From Paenibacillus senegalimassiliensis (GTDB lineage: Bacteria > Bacillota > Bacilli > Paenibacillales > Paenibacillaceae): a stretch of DNA of 64,000 nucleotides. This document shows, piece after piece, positions 39,075-48,037 of this stretch. How positions within the stretch are numbered: position 1 is the stretch's first letter; each line of letters opens with the position of its first letter. Position numbers and translations under genes: made by a program. Under the pieces are notes generated by a model, which saw nothing but the letters and a program-made list of their open reading frames with translations, was not told the DNA's origin and did no database searches. The DNA is taken from contig NZ_LN909044.1 in the NCBI RefSeq assembly GCF_001486585.1, forward strand, positions 860,911-924,910, written 5' to 3'.

Positions 39075-39899
39075 CTATGAACGTTTTGGAATTTGAATCA
39101 CGATCTCGTAATGATCCTCGTGGTCTTTCTCTTCCGTCTTGATTTGCAGGCCCGAACCGGTTACCATATCAATCGATTGACGAATTGTGTTTAATGCCAG
39201 CCGAACATCTTTCGTAAAGGAAATCCGTTTGGAAGGAGACTTCTTATTCTTGGCTACTTCCTTGTAGAAAGCAATCCGTGCTTCCGCCTGCTTCACATTA
39301 AGCTCTTTGCTAACAATTTCACCGAGCACCTTCAATTGCAATTCTTCCGTATCTAGCGATAACAAGGCACGTGCGTGACGCTCTGTAATTTTCCGTTCCA
39401 TTAGCGCCGTCTTCACACCCTCAGGAAGCTGCAACAACCTGATTTTATTCGCAATCGTAGATTGGCTTTTCCCCAAACGCTGAGCGAGGCTCTCCTGAGT
39501 TAATTGATGAAGATCAATCAAGTTCTGATAAGCCACAGCCTCTTCGATGGAGGTCAATCCCTCTCGCTGTAGATTCTCAATTAATGCGATTGAAGCTGCT
39601 TGCGAATCATTGAAATCACGCAAAATGGCAGGAATGGATTCAAGTCCTAGCTTCTTTACCGCGCGCCAACGACGTTCACCAGCAATAATCTCATACTTAT
39701 CATTTCGAAAACGTACTACAATAGGCTGGATGACACCGTGCGTACGAATAGTTTGACAAAGCTCCTCAATCTTATCGTCGTCAAAAATGGTCCGCGGCTG
39801 ATAAGGACTACCGACAATTTCCCCCACCGGAATTTGTCTTACTTCATCTCCGCTGCTTCGTTCGGCTAAACCGAACAATTTAGAAAATTGTTCTTTCAT
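39075..39899 (-). CDS. noc: Nucleoid occlusion protein Noc (ParB paralogue)
   Basis: A 274-residue ParB-like protein. It has [11 protein letters not shown], an HTH with [21 protein letters not shown], and an N-terminal [14 protein letters not shown], the amphipathic membrane-targeting helix typical of Noc. It blocks division over the chromosome. The start is the ATG at 39899; the GTG at 39914 coincides with the ribosome site. It lies next to rsmG and parA as in Bacillales. Confidence 0.92.
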   Translation of the reverse strand: MKEQFSKLFGLAERSSGDEVRQIPVGEIVGSPYQPRTIFDDDKIEELCQTIRTHGVIQPIVVRFRNDKYEIIAGERRWRAVKKLGLESIPAILRDFNDSQAASIALIENLQREGLTSIEEAVAYQNLIDLHQLTQESLAQRLGKSQSTIANKIRLLQLPEGVKTALMERKITERHARALLSLDTEELQLKVLGEIVSKELNVKQAEARIAFYKEVAKNKKSPSKRISFTKDVRLALNTIRQSIDMVTGSGLQIKTEEKDHEDHYEIVIQIPKRS

Positions 39900-40019
39900 T
39901 CCGTCAATTACCACCTAGTTTCATAGTGACATAAGGACAAGCCTTACGGATATCCCAGATATATCTATTCTACCACTTTTTTCTCTATAATCCTATGATC
40001 TTATTTTGCTAAATGTTGA

Positions 40020-40066
40020 ATCCCCCTTAGCCCATGTTTCACGTGGAACAATTTGCTAAGGGGGAT
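40020..40066. promoter_or_regulatory. parS site enclosed in a 12-bp perfect inverted repeat
   Basis: ATCCCCCTTAGC (40020-40031) and GCTAAGGGGGAT (40055-40066) flank a 23-nt loop holding TGTTTCACGTGGAACA (40035-40050), a perfect parS in reverse orientation. It lies 13 bp after the rsmG stop, so the hairpin may also be the mnmG-rsmG terminator, though it lacks a T-tract. Confidence 0.9.
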
Positions 40067-40079
40067 GTCTTCACATCCA

Positions 40080-40802
40080 CTATATTAATGGTGTTTTTGC
40101 AGGTGTACCAGCCTTGCGGGGATATTTCTTAGGCGTCGCTGCCACCTTATTTACAATAACTAAATGCCGTTCTGATTGCTCCAAAGGGAGTACAAATTGC
40201 GGTGTCTTTACACATTTCCCCTTCAGCTCAGATAAGCTAAAGGCCGCCTCTTGCAGCTCGTCCTTGGGATCACTCCCCTTCATCGCCACAAACATTCCAC
40301 CTGGCTTGACGAAAGGTAGGCAAAATTCATTCAATATGGCCATCCGGGCTACAGCACGAGCCGTCACCAAATCGAAGGAATCACGCAGTCCTGCCTGACG
40401 AGCTAAATCCTCAGCACGACCATGGAGCAGTTGTACGTTCTCAAGTCCTAGTTCATCCACCACATGCTGCAAGAACTGTATTCGCTTATTCAGCGAATCT
40501 ACAATAGTTAGTTGCAAATGAGGATAACAAATTTTTAAGGGAATGCCGGGAAAACCCGCCCCTGAACCAATATCGGCCACGGAAGATATCTTATCTATCG
40601 ACACATGAAATGCCAGACTTAACGAATCGTAGAAATGCTTGATATATACCTGCTCGCGGTCCGTAATGCCCGTTAAATTCATCTTCTCATTCCAGGAGAC
40701 TAGCTCCTCATAGTATCGCTCAAATTGCTGTAGTTGCCTCGCTGAAAGCTCTATTCCATGCTCTTGCAGCAGGGCGCAAAATTGGGATTGAACAGAATCC
40801 AC
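40080..40802 (-). CDS. rsmG: 16S rRNA (guanine-N7) methyltransferase RsmG
   Basis: 240 residues. SAM-binding motif VADIGSGAGFPGIPLK, then TIVDSLNKRIQFL and the GRAEDLA region. It methylates G527 of 16S rRNA. The start is GTG at 40802 with GGAGGG 7 nt upstream; the longer frame to 40853 runs into mnmG. It is 4 bp after mnmG. Confidence 0.95.
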   Translation of the reverse strand: MDSVQSQFCALLQEHGIELSARQLQQFERYYEELVSWNEKMNLTGITDREQVYIKHFYDSLSLAFHVSIDKISSVADIGSGAGFPGIPLKICYPHLQLTIVDSLNKRIQFLQHVVDELGLENVQLLHGRAEDLARQAGLRDSFDLVTARAVARMAILNEFCLPFVKPGGMFVAMKGSDPKDELQEAAFSLSELKGKCVKTPQFVLPLEQSERHLVIVNKVAATPKKYPRKAGTPAKTPLI

Positions 40803-40806
40803 CTTC

Positions 40807-42693
40807 TTACCCTCCTGCCGCTGTAACCCTGTTATAGTGCTCCAGATAAACAAGCAAAATGGAAATATCCGCAGGCGTTACTCCGGAAATCCGCGAAGCT
40901 TGCCCAATGGAGATTGGACGGATTTTCGCCAGTTTTTGACGCGCCTCGATGGCCAAACCTTGAATATCATCATAATTGATTCGTTCAGGTATTTTTTTCT
41001 TTTCCATTTTTTGTAATTTTTCAACATGCAGTAACTGCTTTTCTATATAACCCGCATATTTGATCTGGATTTCAACTTGCTCCTGCATGTCCTCATCCAG
41101 TTCAATCTCAGAAGGAGAGACCTGACTAATCCCTTCATAACTAACTTCCGGACGGCGCAAGATCGTTAACAGATTGCTTCCATCCTGAATGGGCGCCGAG
41201 CCCACCGACTCCAGCAGCGCATTAATTTCTGAAGGACGTACCTTCGTCACGCGTAAGCGTTCGATTTCCTGCTCTACCTTATGTTTTTTGTCCATAAAGC
41301 GGGCGTAGCGTTCCTCAGAAATTAAGCCAATCTCATGACCTATTGGCGTTAAGCGCAAATCGGCATTATCATGACGAAGCAATAGACGATATTCTGCCCG
41401 GGAAGTCAGAAGTCGGTACGGCTCGTTGGTTCCTTTGGTGACCAAGTCGTCAATCAGCACGCCGATATATCCCTGAGAGCGGTCCAGAATTACGGGTTCC
41501 TTCCCTTGTACCTTACGTGCCGCATTAATACCGGCCATAATACCTTGTCCCGCCGCTTCCTCATAACCGGATGTACCGTTGATCTGTCCTGCTGTGAACA
41601 GGCCGGACAACCGCTTGGTTTCCAGCGAAGGCCACAGCTGTGTAGGAACCACCGCATCATACTCGATGGCGTACCCGGTGCGCATCATTTGTACATTTTG
41701 CAGACCTGGCACGGAACGAAGCATCTTCAACTGAACCTCTTCCGGCATACTGGTAGAGAAGCCCTGCACATAATATTCCGACGTATTCTTCCCCTCAGGC
41801 TCCAGGAAAATCTGATGCTTTGGCTTATCGCTAAAGCGAACAATTTTGTCCTCGATGGATGGACAGTAACGTGGTCCCGTCCCTTCAATAACCCCCGAGA
41901 ACATTGGAGCACGGTGCAAGTTCTCGTTAATAATCCGGTGGGTATCCTCCGACGTATAAGTCAACCAGCATGGCAATTGCTCATTATCCGAAGACTTCGT
42001 CTCATATGAGAAGAACTTCGGCTTCGCATCGCCCGGCTGAATTTCCGTTTGCGAGAAATCAATCGTATCCTTATGCACCCGCGGCGGAGTACCTGTCTTG
42101 AAGCGAACCAATTCCAATCCAAGCTCCTTCAAATTCTGCGACAAACGCACCGAAGGCTGTTGGTTATTAGGCCCACTTTCATACATCAGCTCACCCATAA
42201 TGATCTTGCCGCGCAGATAGGTTCCGGTCGTCAGCACCACTGCATCAGCCCGGTAGGCTGCTCCTGTCTTCGTCACCACACCCACGCAGCGACCTTCCTC
42301 AACGATCAATTCTTCCACCATACCCTGATGCATTGTCAGGTTGGATTCCTTCTCCATCGTTTCCTTCATCGTATGCTGATACAGGAATTTATCCGCCTGC
42401 GCCCGCAGCGCATGAACAGCCGGACCTTTCCCGGTATTCAGCATCCGCATTTGAATGAACGTCTTATCAATGTTACGTCCCATCTCGCCGCCCAAGGCAT
42501 CCACCTCGCGCACCACATGGCCCTTGGCTGGCCCCCCTATTGAAGGGTTACAAGGCATAAAAGCAATCATATCCAAATTAATCGTGACCATCAGCGTACG
42601 ACAGCCCATCCGCGCAGCAGCCAAAGCCGCCTCACAGCCTGCATGCCCTGCTCCGACCACGATTACATCATAGTTTCCAGCATCGTAACTCAT
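40807..42693 (-). CDS. mnmG: tRNA uridine-5-carboxymethylaminomethyl modification enzyme MnmG
   Basis: A 628-residue FAD protein (GidA). FAD-binding [19 protein letters not shown] at the N-terminus and the [23 protein letters not shown] signature region. With MnmE it installs cmnm5U34 in tRNA. Full length, with a C-terminal helical domain for tRNA and MnmE contact. It lies 82 bp after mnmE. Confidence 0.96.
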   Translation of the reverse strand: MSYDAGNYDVIVVGAGHAGCEAALAAARMGCRTLMVTINLDMIAFMPCNPSIGGPAKGHVVREVDALGGEMGRNIDKTFIQMRMLNTGKGPAVHALRAQADKFLYQHTMKETMEKESNLTMHQGMVEELIVEEGRCVGVVTKTGAAYRADAVVLTTGTYLRGKIIMGELMYESGPNNQQPSVRLSQNLKELGLELVRFKTGTPPRVHKDTIDFSQTEIQPGDAKPKFFSYETKSSDNEQLPCWLTYTSEDTHRIINENLHRAPMFSGVIEGTGPRYCPSIEDKIVRFSDKPKHQIFLEPEGKNTSEYYVQGFSTSMPEEVQLKMLRSVPGLQNVQMMRTGYAIEYDAVVPTQLWPSLETKRLSGLFTAGQINGTSGYEEAAGQGIMAGINAARKVQGKEPVILDRSQGYIGVLIDDLVTKGTNEPYRLLTSRAEYRLLLRHDNADLRLTPIGHEIGLISEERYARFMDKKHKVEQEIERLRVTKVRPSEINALLESVGSAPIQDGSNLLTILRRPEVSYEGISQVSPSEIELDEDMQEQVEIQIKYAGYIEKQLLHVEKLQKMEKKKIPERINYDDIQGLAIEARQKLAKIRPISIGQASRISGVTPADISILLVYLEHYNRVTAAGG

Positions 42694-42775
42694 CCATCTA
42701 CCCCCTTTGCCCTACCCTTGCACATTCTGTCCGTAACATCATACCATGAACCGGTTCCGATGATACGTCCTCCAA

Positions 42776-44155
42776 TTATTTCCCCAAGCAAAATTGCGAA
42801 AAAATCTGGTCAATCAGCGCATCCGGTGCCGAATCACCAATGACTTCGCCCAATTGCTCCCACGCGAGCCTTACATCAATCTGCAATATATCAATAGGAA
42901 TCCCGCTATCCGCCGCTTCATATGCATCAGCAAGCGACTGCTTGGCCTGCTTGAACAGTGCAATATGCCGCACATTCGTGACATACGTCAAATCATTTGA
43001 CTCCAACTGCCCGCCGAAGAACAAGGTAGCAATGGCCTCCTCCAGATGATCCAGCCCTTGTTCCGTCTTCACCGATAGCTCAACCACCGATTCCTCGGAA
43101 AAATAACGCCGTACCACCTCTCGATCCAACTGTTGCGGTAAATCCATCTTATTCAGCAAAACAATTGCCGTTCTGCCCTTCAGTTGCTCCATCAGGGCAA
43201 TCTCATCCTCATGCAGCGGCTCCGCCCCGCTTAGCACCAGCAGAATCAGATCCGCGTCACTGAACGCTTCTCTGGAGCGCTCCACCCCAATTTGCTCGAC
43301 CACATCCATCGTCTCACGAATCCCGGCCGTATCCAGCAGCTTGAGCGGAATTTGATTAATCGTTACATATTCCTCAATGACATCCCGCGTCGTTCCTGGA
43401 ATATCGGTCACAATCGCCTTATTCTCCCGGGCTAACGCATTCATCAACGAGGACTTACCTACATTCGGACGACCTACAATTGCCGTCGTAATACCTTCTC
43501 TCAAAATCTTGCCTTGATTGGCCGTTTTCAACAGCACATCAATGCCTTCCGACACCGCCGCGCATTTCTGCTTGATGAACTCCATCGTCATCGACTCTAC
43601 ATCATGCTCTGGATAATCGATGTTGACCTCAATATGCGCCAGCGTCTCCACCAACGTATAACGCAGCTCAGACACCTTGCGCGACAGCTCCCCACCGACC
43701 TGCTTCAGCGCCACCGAGAAAGCCCGATCCGACTTTGAGCGGATCAGGTCGATGACCGCCTCCGCCTGCGACAGATCGATTCGCCCGTTCAAGAACGCGC
43801 GCTTCGTGAATTCCCCCGGCTCCGCCAATCGAATCCCCCGCTGCTGTAGCAGCAAATCCATCACGCGCTTGACCGAGATAATCCCGCCGTGCGTGCTCAC
43901 CTCCACGACATCCTCCGTCGTGAACGATCGCGGCGCGCGGAACACCGTCACCAGTACCTCTTCCAGCTTCTCCTCCGTGGCCGGATCAACAATAAAGCCA
44001 TAATGTACCGTATGGCTCGCCGACTCCGGCAACGCCGTCTTGCTGCGGAACAAACGTCCCACCTCGTCAACCGCCTCTGGCCCGCTCACGCGAATCACCG
44101 CAATCCCACTCTCACCCACGGCCGTGGAAATGGCCGCAATCGTATCGGTTAGCAT
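42776..44155 (-). CDS. mnmE: tRNA modification GTPase MnmE
   Basis: 459 residues. N-terminal tetrahydrofolate-binding domain ([19 protein letters not shown]), a helical domain, and an inserted G domain with [31 protein letters not shown] and LNKMD. It ends FCLGK, the conserved C-terminal Cys motif. Partner of MnmG downstream. Confidence 0.96.
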   Translation of the reverse strand: MLTDTIAAISTAVGESGIAVIRVSGPEAVDEVGRLFRSKTALPESASHTVHYGFIVDPATEEKLEEVLVTVFRAPRSFTTEDVVEVSTHGGIISVKRVMDLLLQQRGIRLAEPGEFTKRAFLNGRIDLSQAEAVIDLIRSKSDRAFSVALKQVGGELSRKVSELRYTLVETLAHIEVNIDYPEHDVESMTMEFIKQKCAAVSEGIDVLLKTANQGKILREGITTAIVGRPNVGKSSLMNALARENKAIVTDIPGTTRDVIEEYVTINQIPLKLLDTAGIRETMDVVEQIGVERSREAFSDADLILLVLSGAEPLHEDEIALMEQLKGRTAIVLLNKMDLPQQLDREVVRRYFSEESVVELSVKTEQGLDHLEEAIATLFFGGQLESNDLTYVTNVRHIALFKQAKQSLADAYEAADSGIPIDILQIDVRLAWEQLGEVIGDSAPDALIDQIFSQFCLGK

Positions 44156-44400
44156 CTATTTCACCTCACTAGTTCTCGTTGTAAATATCGTTGCAGCAAT
44201 ACAAATTCGTGAATGGAGCCGTTCCGCAAGTCGTATGATCCTCCGATCGCTGTTGCCATGGGATTGTCTGAATTGATAGCACACTACAAGGGTACAATCC
44301 CATGGCAAAGGCGAACACTTCCGTTTCTCCAGATTCATACGCCCCGCTCCACTAATCCATCTCACTCACCCCGAGCACACCTGCTCAAGCATCTCCTACG

Positions 44401-44731
44401 CTCGCTCCCCTGCGTTCACCTACACGCTCTGCTCTACGGCCTAGCGCATCCCGCAGGGACAGCGCTCTTACTCGTCAGCCACTCCCAACACTCTATACAA
44501 TCTCATTACTCCCGCTCCCCTGCATTCACCCACACGCTCTGCTCCACACCTAGCGCATCCCGCAGGGACAGCGCTCCTTACTCGTCAGCCACTCCCAACG
44601 CTCTAACAACGCTCATTACTCCCGCTCCACCGCGTTCACCCACACGCTCTGCTCCACACCTAGCGCATCCCGCAGGGACAGCGCCTCCTTGCTCGTCAGC
44701 CACTCCCAACGCTCTAACAACGCTCATTACT
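44401..44731. repeat. 110-bp tandem repeat, three copies
   Basis: Units at 44401-44510, 44511-44620 and 44621-44731. Each contains CACACGCTCTGCT, CTAGCGCATCCCGCAGGGAC and ACTCGTCAGCCACTCCCAA and ends CTCATTACT. Copies 2 and 3 are the closest; copy 1 differs at scattered bases. The GCGCATCCC-GCA-GGGACAGCGC part is an imperfect palindrome. No coding frame is credible. Confidence 0.9.
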
Positions 44732-45062
44732 CCTCTTACCTGACTGCACCCACAAAATGTCACCACAGTAAAGGCGGGCCCCAAAGGGCGAAAAGCCGAC
44801 TCCTTACTCACCAAATCCAAAGCAGCGCCGAAAGCAGTAGTGCCTCCACCATCCTTGCCAGGTAACCCGGGTGAGCCAAAAGTAAGACGTACCCGAAGGG
44901 GGAAAAGCGTTCCATGCACCAAAGTAAAGCGCATCCCCAAAGGGGACAGCGAGCAGGAGCGCCTCACTCCCTCCCACGTTACTCCAGTTTGCGGGAGCCC
45001 AGAGGGCAGCAAGCCCTCGGGCGCCCTCCCTTACAGTAAGGGAGGGGTGGGGAGGGTTGAGA
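44732..45062. repeat. Cluster of degenerate short hairpin repeats
   Basis: Several stretches echo the palindrome of the tandem repeat: CGGGCCCCAAAGGGCGAAAA near 44777, ACCCGAAGGGGGAAAAGCG near 44891, GCGCATCCCCAAAGGGGACA near 44930 and GAGCCCAGAGGGCAGCAAGC near 44996. Each is CCC-loop-GGG followed by A-rich then AGC. Open frames exist on both strands but show no domain, no ribosome site and repeat-derived sequence. Confidence 0.55.
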
Positions 45063-45116
45063 TAAAATAAACGCAACGACCCCCACCCGGCTTACGCCGA
45101 GCAAACGTCATTGCGT
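45063..45116 (-). terminator. Terminator after jag
   Basis: On the minus strand ACGCAATGAC pairs with GTCGTTGCGT (one mismatch), with a nested CGGC-GTAA-GCCG hairpin, followed by TTATTTTA. It begins 6 bp after the jag stop and so separates jag from mnmE. Confidence 0.8.
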
Positions 45117-45121
45117 CACAT

Positions 45122-45841
45122 TCATCTGCCGTGCTTCAGTGCAATCACCACTCGCCGGTTAGGCTCATCGCCTTTGCTATAAGTCTTGACCTCCGGATGA
45201 TCCTGAAGCTGGGAATGAATCACTTTGCGCTCCTGCGGCGACATTGGCTCCAGCGTAACTTCTTTGCGTGTGCGAACAACCCGCCCGGCCAATCTGTCGG
45301 CAAGCTCCTCCAGCGTCTTCTTCCGGCGCTCCCGGAAGTTCTCGGCATCAAGGATAATACGGATAAAGCTATCAGAATAACGGTTAGCGATAATATTCGC
45401 CAAGTATTGCAGGGCATCGAGGGTTTGTCCTCTTCGCCCGATCATTAATCCCAAATCATGTCCCGAAATGTTCAGTACGGTATTATCTTTGCCCTGGACG
45501 ATCTCGACTTTCACGTCGAGGCCCATATTCTCGCCGACGTCCCGTACGAATGACGCCGCTTCCTCATAGGGGTTCTTATCACCGAATGTCTTCTCCTGCT
45601 GATGTACAGATTCAGGCACACGGAGCTTAGAATCACTCCCTTGCGAAGAGGGTACCGTTCGGGCAGGTTCCAACAAAGTGAGCTCTACCTTTGCTGCCTT
45701 GACCCCGATCAGACCCAGGAATCCTTTTGATGGCTGCTCCAACACATTCACGGCGACTTGATCCTCGGTGGTGCCGAGCTTGGCCAATCCTTGTCTTACA
45801 GCATCTTCAACGGTTTTTCCCGACGTCACAATTTTATTCAT
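45122..45841 (-). CDS. jag: Jag/KhpB RNA-binding protein
   Basis: 239 residues. Jag_N domain (about 1-52; GKTVEDAVRQGLAKLG, PSKGFLGLIGVKAAKVEL), a linker, a KH domain with GLMIGRRGQTLDALQYL, and a C-terminal R3H domain. An RNA-binding protein tied to cell-elongation control in Firmicutes. Overlaps yidC by 4 bp. Confidence 0.93.
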   Translation of the reverse strand: MNKIVTSGKTVEDAVRQGLAKLGTTEDQVAVNVLEQPSKGFLGLIGVKAAKVELTLLEPARTVPSSQGSDSKLRVPESVHQQEKTFGDKNPYEEAASFVRDVGENMGLDVKVEIVQGKDNTVLNISGHDLGLMIGRRGQTLDALQYLANIIANRYSDSFIRIILDAENFRERRKKTLEELADRLAGRVVRTRKEVTLEPMSPQERKVIHSQLQDHPEVKTYSKGDEPNRRVVIALKHGR

Positions 45842-46722
45842 TTCGATTTTTTTGCCTCCTTGGCACCTCTGCCACCGGGATGGCCGGCTTTTAGATTGGA
45901 ACCGCCACGCTTCTTATTAGAAGAGGAAGTAACCGACTCGACTCCCGCCACAGCGACAACCGGGTCCTTCTTACGATAGATGAAGAAGTTCTGCCCAATC
46001 GTGTACAAGTTACTGAATACCCAATACAACGGCAATGCGGCAGCGAAGTTATAGGCCATTACAAAAATCAAAACAGGATATACCCACATCATAAACGCCA
46101 TTGGCCCTTGCATACCTGCAGGGTTGACGTTCGACATCATCTTCGTTTGGATGAATGTCGTAATCGCAGCGATGGCCGGCAAAATAAACAGCTTGTCCGG
46201 TTCACCTAACTGCAGCCACAGGAAGGAATGCTCCCGAATGGCAGAGTTGTAAAATATGGAGTTATATAACGCAATGAACACTGGCATTTGAATAATCAGA
46301 GGGAAACAACCGGCCATTGGATTGACCTTATGCTCCTGGAACAGCTTCATCGTTTCCTGTTGCTGCTGCTCTGGATTATCCTTATATGTCTCCCGAATCT
46401 TCTGCAATTGCGGCTGAATCGCCTGCATTGCCTTGGAGCTCTTCACCTGCTTCAGTGTCAGCGGTAAAATCAATGTCCGGACAATCAACACCAGAATTAA
46501 AATCGCAAGGCCATATTCGCCATTGAACCACTCGGCAAATGTATCAAGCGCATACGAGAAATAGTAGACCACATTCGCGGTCCACCACGAACCTGCTTTC
46601 ATGTCTTCAGTCGTGGTTGCTAAATGAGCATTTTGTGTTCCGCAGCCGGCAAGCACAGTAATCAGCCCGACTGCCAGAAGGAGAAGAAGCCATCTTCTTC
46701 GGTTAGTCATCAATCGCGACAC
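45838..46722 (-). CDS. yidC: Membrane protein insertase YidC (SpoIIIJ-type lipoprotein)
   Basis: 294 residues. Lipoprotein signal ending LAGC (Cys near 27), five membrane helices and the 60KD_IMP domain with GCFPLIIQMPVFIALYNSI. A basic C-terminal tail (RKKD and KKRGGSNLKAGHPGGRG) probably contacts ribosomes. It inserts membrane proteins alone or with SecYEG. Start is GTG at 46722 after GAGAGGGG. Confidence 0.94.
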   Translation of the reverse strand: MSRLMTNRRRWLLLLLAVGLITVLAGCGTQNAHLATTTEDMKAGSWWTANVVYYFSYALDTFAEWFNGEYGLAILILVLIVRTLILPLTLKQVKSSKAMQAIQPQLQKIRETYKDNPEQQQQETMKLFQEHKVNPMAGCFPLIIQMPVFIALYNSIFYNSAIREHSFLWLQLGEPDKLFILPAIAAITTFIQTKMMSNVNPAGMQGPMAFMMWVYPVLIFVMAYNFAAALPLYWVFSNLYTIGQNFFIYRKKDPVVAVAGVESVTSSSNKKRGGSNLKAGHPGGRGAKEAKKSK

Positions 46723-46797
46723 TTCAAAACCCCTCTCTTAACCTATCCGTTCAACGTAAATCATAACATATTTAAAGGGACAAGGAAACAAAGCTGC

Positions 46798-47148
46798 TTA
46801 ACGCCCGGAAGGCCGCAGCAGCATGGCTTTGCGCAACACATGAAGCACGCTTTTTTCCAGGTCTTTGTAGTCCATTCCAACAGCTCCGGCACGCACGATC
46901 AAGATCAGATCGACATGGTCCCGAATCTCGGCCTCATGCAGCCGGACAATTTCCTTCAACATTCGTCGCATCCGGTTGCGCACGACAGCGTTTCCGATTT
47001 TTTTACTGGCTGAGACCCCCAGTCGAAAACGTTCAATATCCGATTTATTGGACCAATACACAACAAGTTGGCGATTAGCGAAGGATTTGCCGAACCGGTA
47101 AATGCGGTTGAAGTCGGCACGGTTTCTCAAACGAAGTTGTTTATGCAC
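46798..47148 (-). CDS. rnpA: Ribonuclease P protein component
   Basis: 116 residues. HKQLRLRNRADFNRIYRFGKS at the N-terminus and the RNA-binding KIGNAVVRNRMRRMLKE. The start is GTG at 47148 after AAGGAG; a frame extending to 47193 is encoded by the end of the miniature element and is not used. Normally directly after rpmH; here 391 bp apart. Confidence 0.95.
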   Translation of the reverse strand: MHKQLRLRNRADFNRIYRFGKSFANRQLVVYWSNKSDIERFRLGVSASKKIGNAVVRNRMRRMLKEIVRLHEAEIRDHVDLILIVRAGAVGMDYKDLEKSVLHVLRKAMLLRPSGR

Positions 47149-47179
47149 AAATAATCTCCTTGATTCGCGGCTACTGTTA

Positions 47180-47463
47180 TAGAGGTTGTTCAAAAAGTCG
47201 TCTTCCCAGAACGGAGTTGTTCAAGGAGCAGATTCGACATCGAATCTTGAATTCAGCCGGGCCTAGCATATGCTTCCGTAGTATGTTTCCTTCAGAAACA
47301 TTTGAGTTGCTCACGTAGCCATGCTTCCGAAGTCGTTTTCTCCGAAAACGTGTAGCTCCGCTACTCAGTCCCTGGCTTCATCCAACTCAAGCGTTTTGAA
47401 AAAACGCACATCGAAAGCATAGGCCTCGGTCCTGTAAACCCAACTTTTTGAACTCGCAGTTTA
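47180..47463 (+). repeat. Miniature inverted-repeat element, copy 2 (about 284 bp)
   Basis: Left end TAGAGGTTGTTCAAAAAGTCG; right end CCAACTTTTTGAACTCGCAG and then TTTA. Same core as copies 1 and 3. It is the longest copy because it carries three hairpin modules (47270-47306, 47321-47355, and inverted at 47386-47420). It sits between rpmH and rnpA, 31 bp upstream of the rnpA start codon. Confidence 0.88.
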
Positions 47464-47508
47464 TAGTATAGACCAACTATCGCAGCAACCTATCGCTTAA
47501 TACAAAAA

Positions 47509-47530
47509 AAAGACCACCGCGGTGGTCTTT
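47509..47530 (-). terminator. rpmH terminator
   Basis: A perfect inverted repeat AAAGACCACCG / CGGTGGTCTTT, followed on the minus strand by a T-run, 9 bp after the rpmH stop. Confidence 0.9.
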
Positions 47531-47539
47531 ACGCACGCT

Positions 47540-47674
47540 TTACGCACTCAGAACTTTTCTGCCTTTGAGACGACGAGCAGCGAGAACCTTGCGGCCGTTT
47601 TTCGTGCTCATTCTTTTACGGAAACCGTGAACCTTTTTACGTTTGCTCACATTTGGTTTGAAAGTCGGTTTCAT
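47540..47674 (-). CDS. rpmH: 50S ribosomal protein L34
   Basis: A 44-residue, strongly basic protein: [18 protein letters not shown], then [19 protein letters not shown], ending LSA. Full length for L34. The start follows GAGGGGGTG. Origin-proximal marker gene of Bacillales; read leftwards toward rnpA-yidC-jag. Confidence 0.97.
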   Translation of the reverse strand: MKPTFKPNVSKRKKVHGFRKRMSTKNGRKVLAARRLKGRKVLSA

Positions 47675-47749
47675 CTATTGCACCCCCTCACAGGAAATCA
47701 TCTAAACTTTAATAATAACTCATAACCAGCGTCTATGTTTACCATTTTC

Positions 47750-47941
47750 ATATCCACAGAAAATGCCTTTTTACATTTAATCATACCAGCTATGAAAAGT
47801 CAACCTAACTTCCGGCCTTCTCTCCATGCCGTCACCGATATTTCTTAATTATACACAATCCACAGGGTTAATTCACAAATTTAGTTTTCCACAGCCCATT
47901 CTCCCCTTTCCCGGCGCATAGAGTTATGCACATGTGGAAAA
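47750..47941. other. DnaA-box cluster upstream of rpmH
   Basis: Perfect TTATNCACA boxes at 47849-47857 (TTATACACA) and 47924-47932 (TTATGCACA); one-mismatch boxes at 47750-47758 (ATATCCACA), 47885-47893 (TTTTCCACA) and 47933-47941 (TGTGGAAAA, reverse). It corresponds to part of the box cluster that lies between rpmH and dnaA in B. subtilis. Confidence 0.8.
47775..47803 (-). promoter_or_regulatory. Candidate rpmH promoter
   Basis: On the minus strand, TTGACT (47803-47798), a 17-bp spacer and TTAAAT (47780-47775), about 100 bp upstream of the rpmH start and surrounded by DnaA boxes. Confidence 0.6.
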
Positions 47942-47990
47942 GTTTTTTAGCCTTTCCTTGTGTCCTCAGATAGAGTATTATTGAAGATAA

Positions 47991-48008
47991 TAAGTTGTAT
48001 ACAAGTAT
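47991..48008 (+). promoter_or_regulatory. GntR operator upstream of the gluconate operon
   Basis: TAAGTTGTATACAAGTAT. From memory, the B. subtilis gnt operator is ATACTTGTATACAAGTAT; 15 of 18 positions agree, with the palindrome TTGTATACAA intact. It lies 29 bp before the first gene of the operon, where repressor would block transcription. Confidence 0.75.
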
Positions 48009-48037
48009 ACCAGTTTGAAATTAAGGGGTGGATTTAT

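Noticed and set aside
44401..44731. CRISPR-like array
   Set aside because: Units are contiguous 110-bp tandem copies with no unique spacers and no cas genes nearby.
44213..45012. Open frames of 144-176 codons on both strands in the jag-mnmE spacer
   Set aside because: They are made of repeat sequence, lack ribosome sites and show no domain; Pro/Ser/Thr-rich composition follows from the repeat.
47146..47193. Longer N-terminus for rnpA
   Set aside because: The extra 15 codons come from the end of the miniature element and have no ribosome site; GTG 47148 has AAGGAG.
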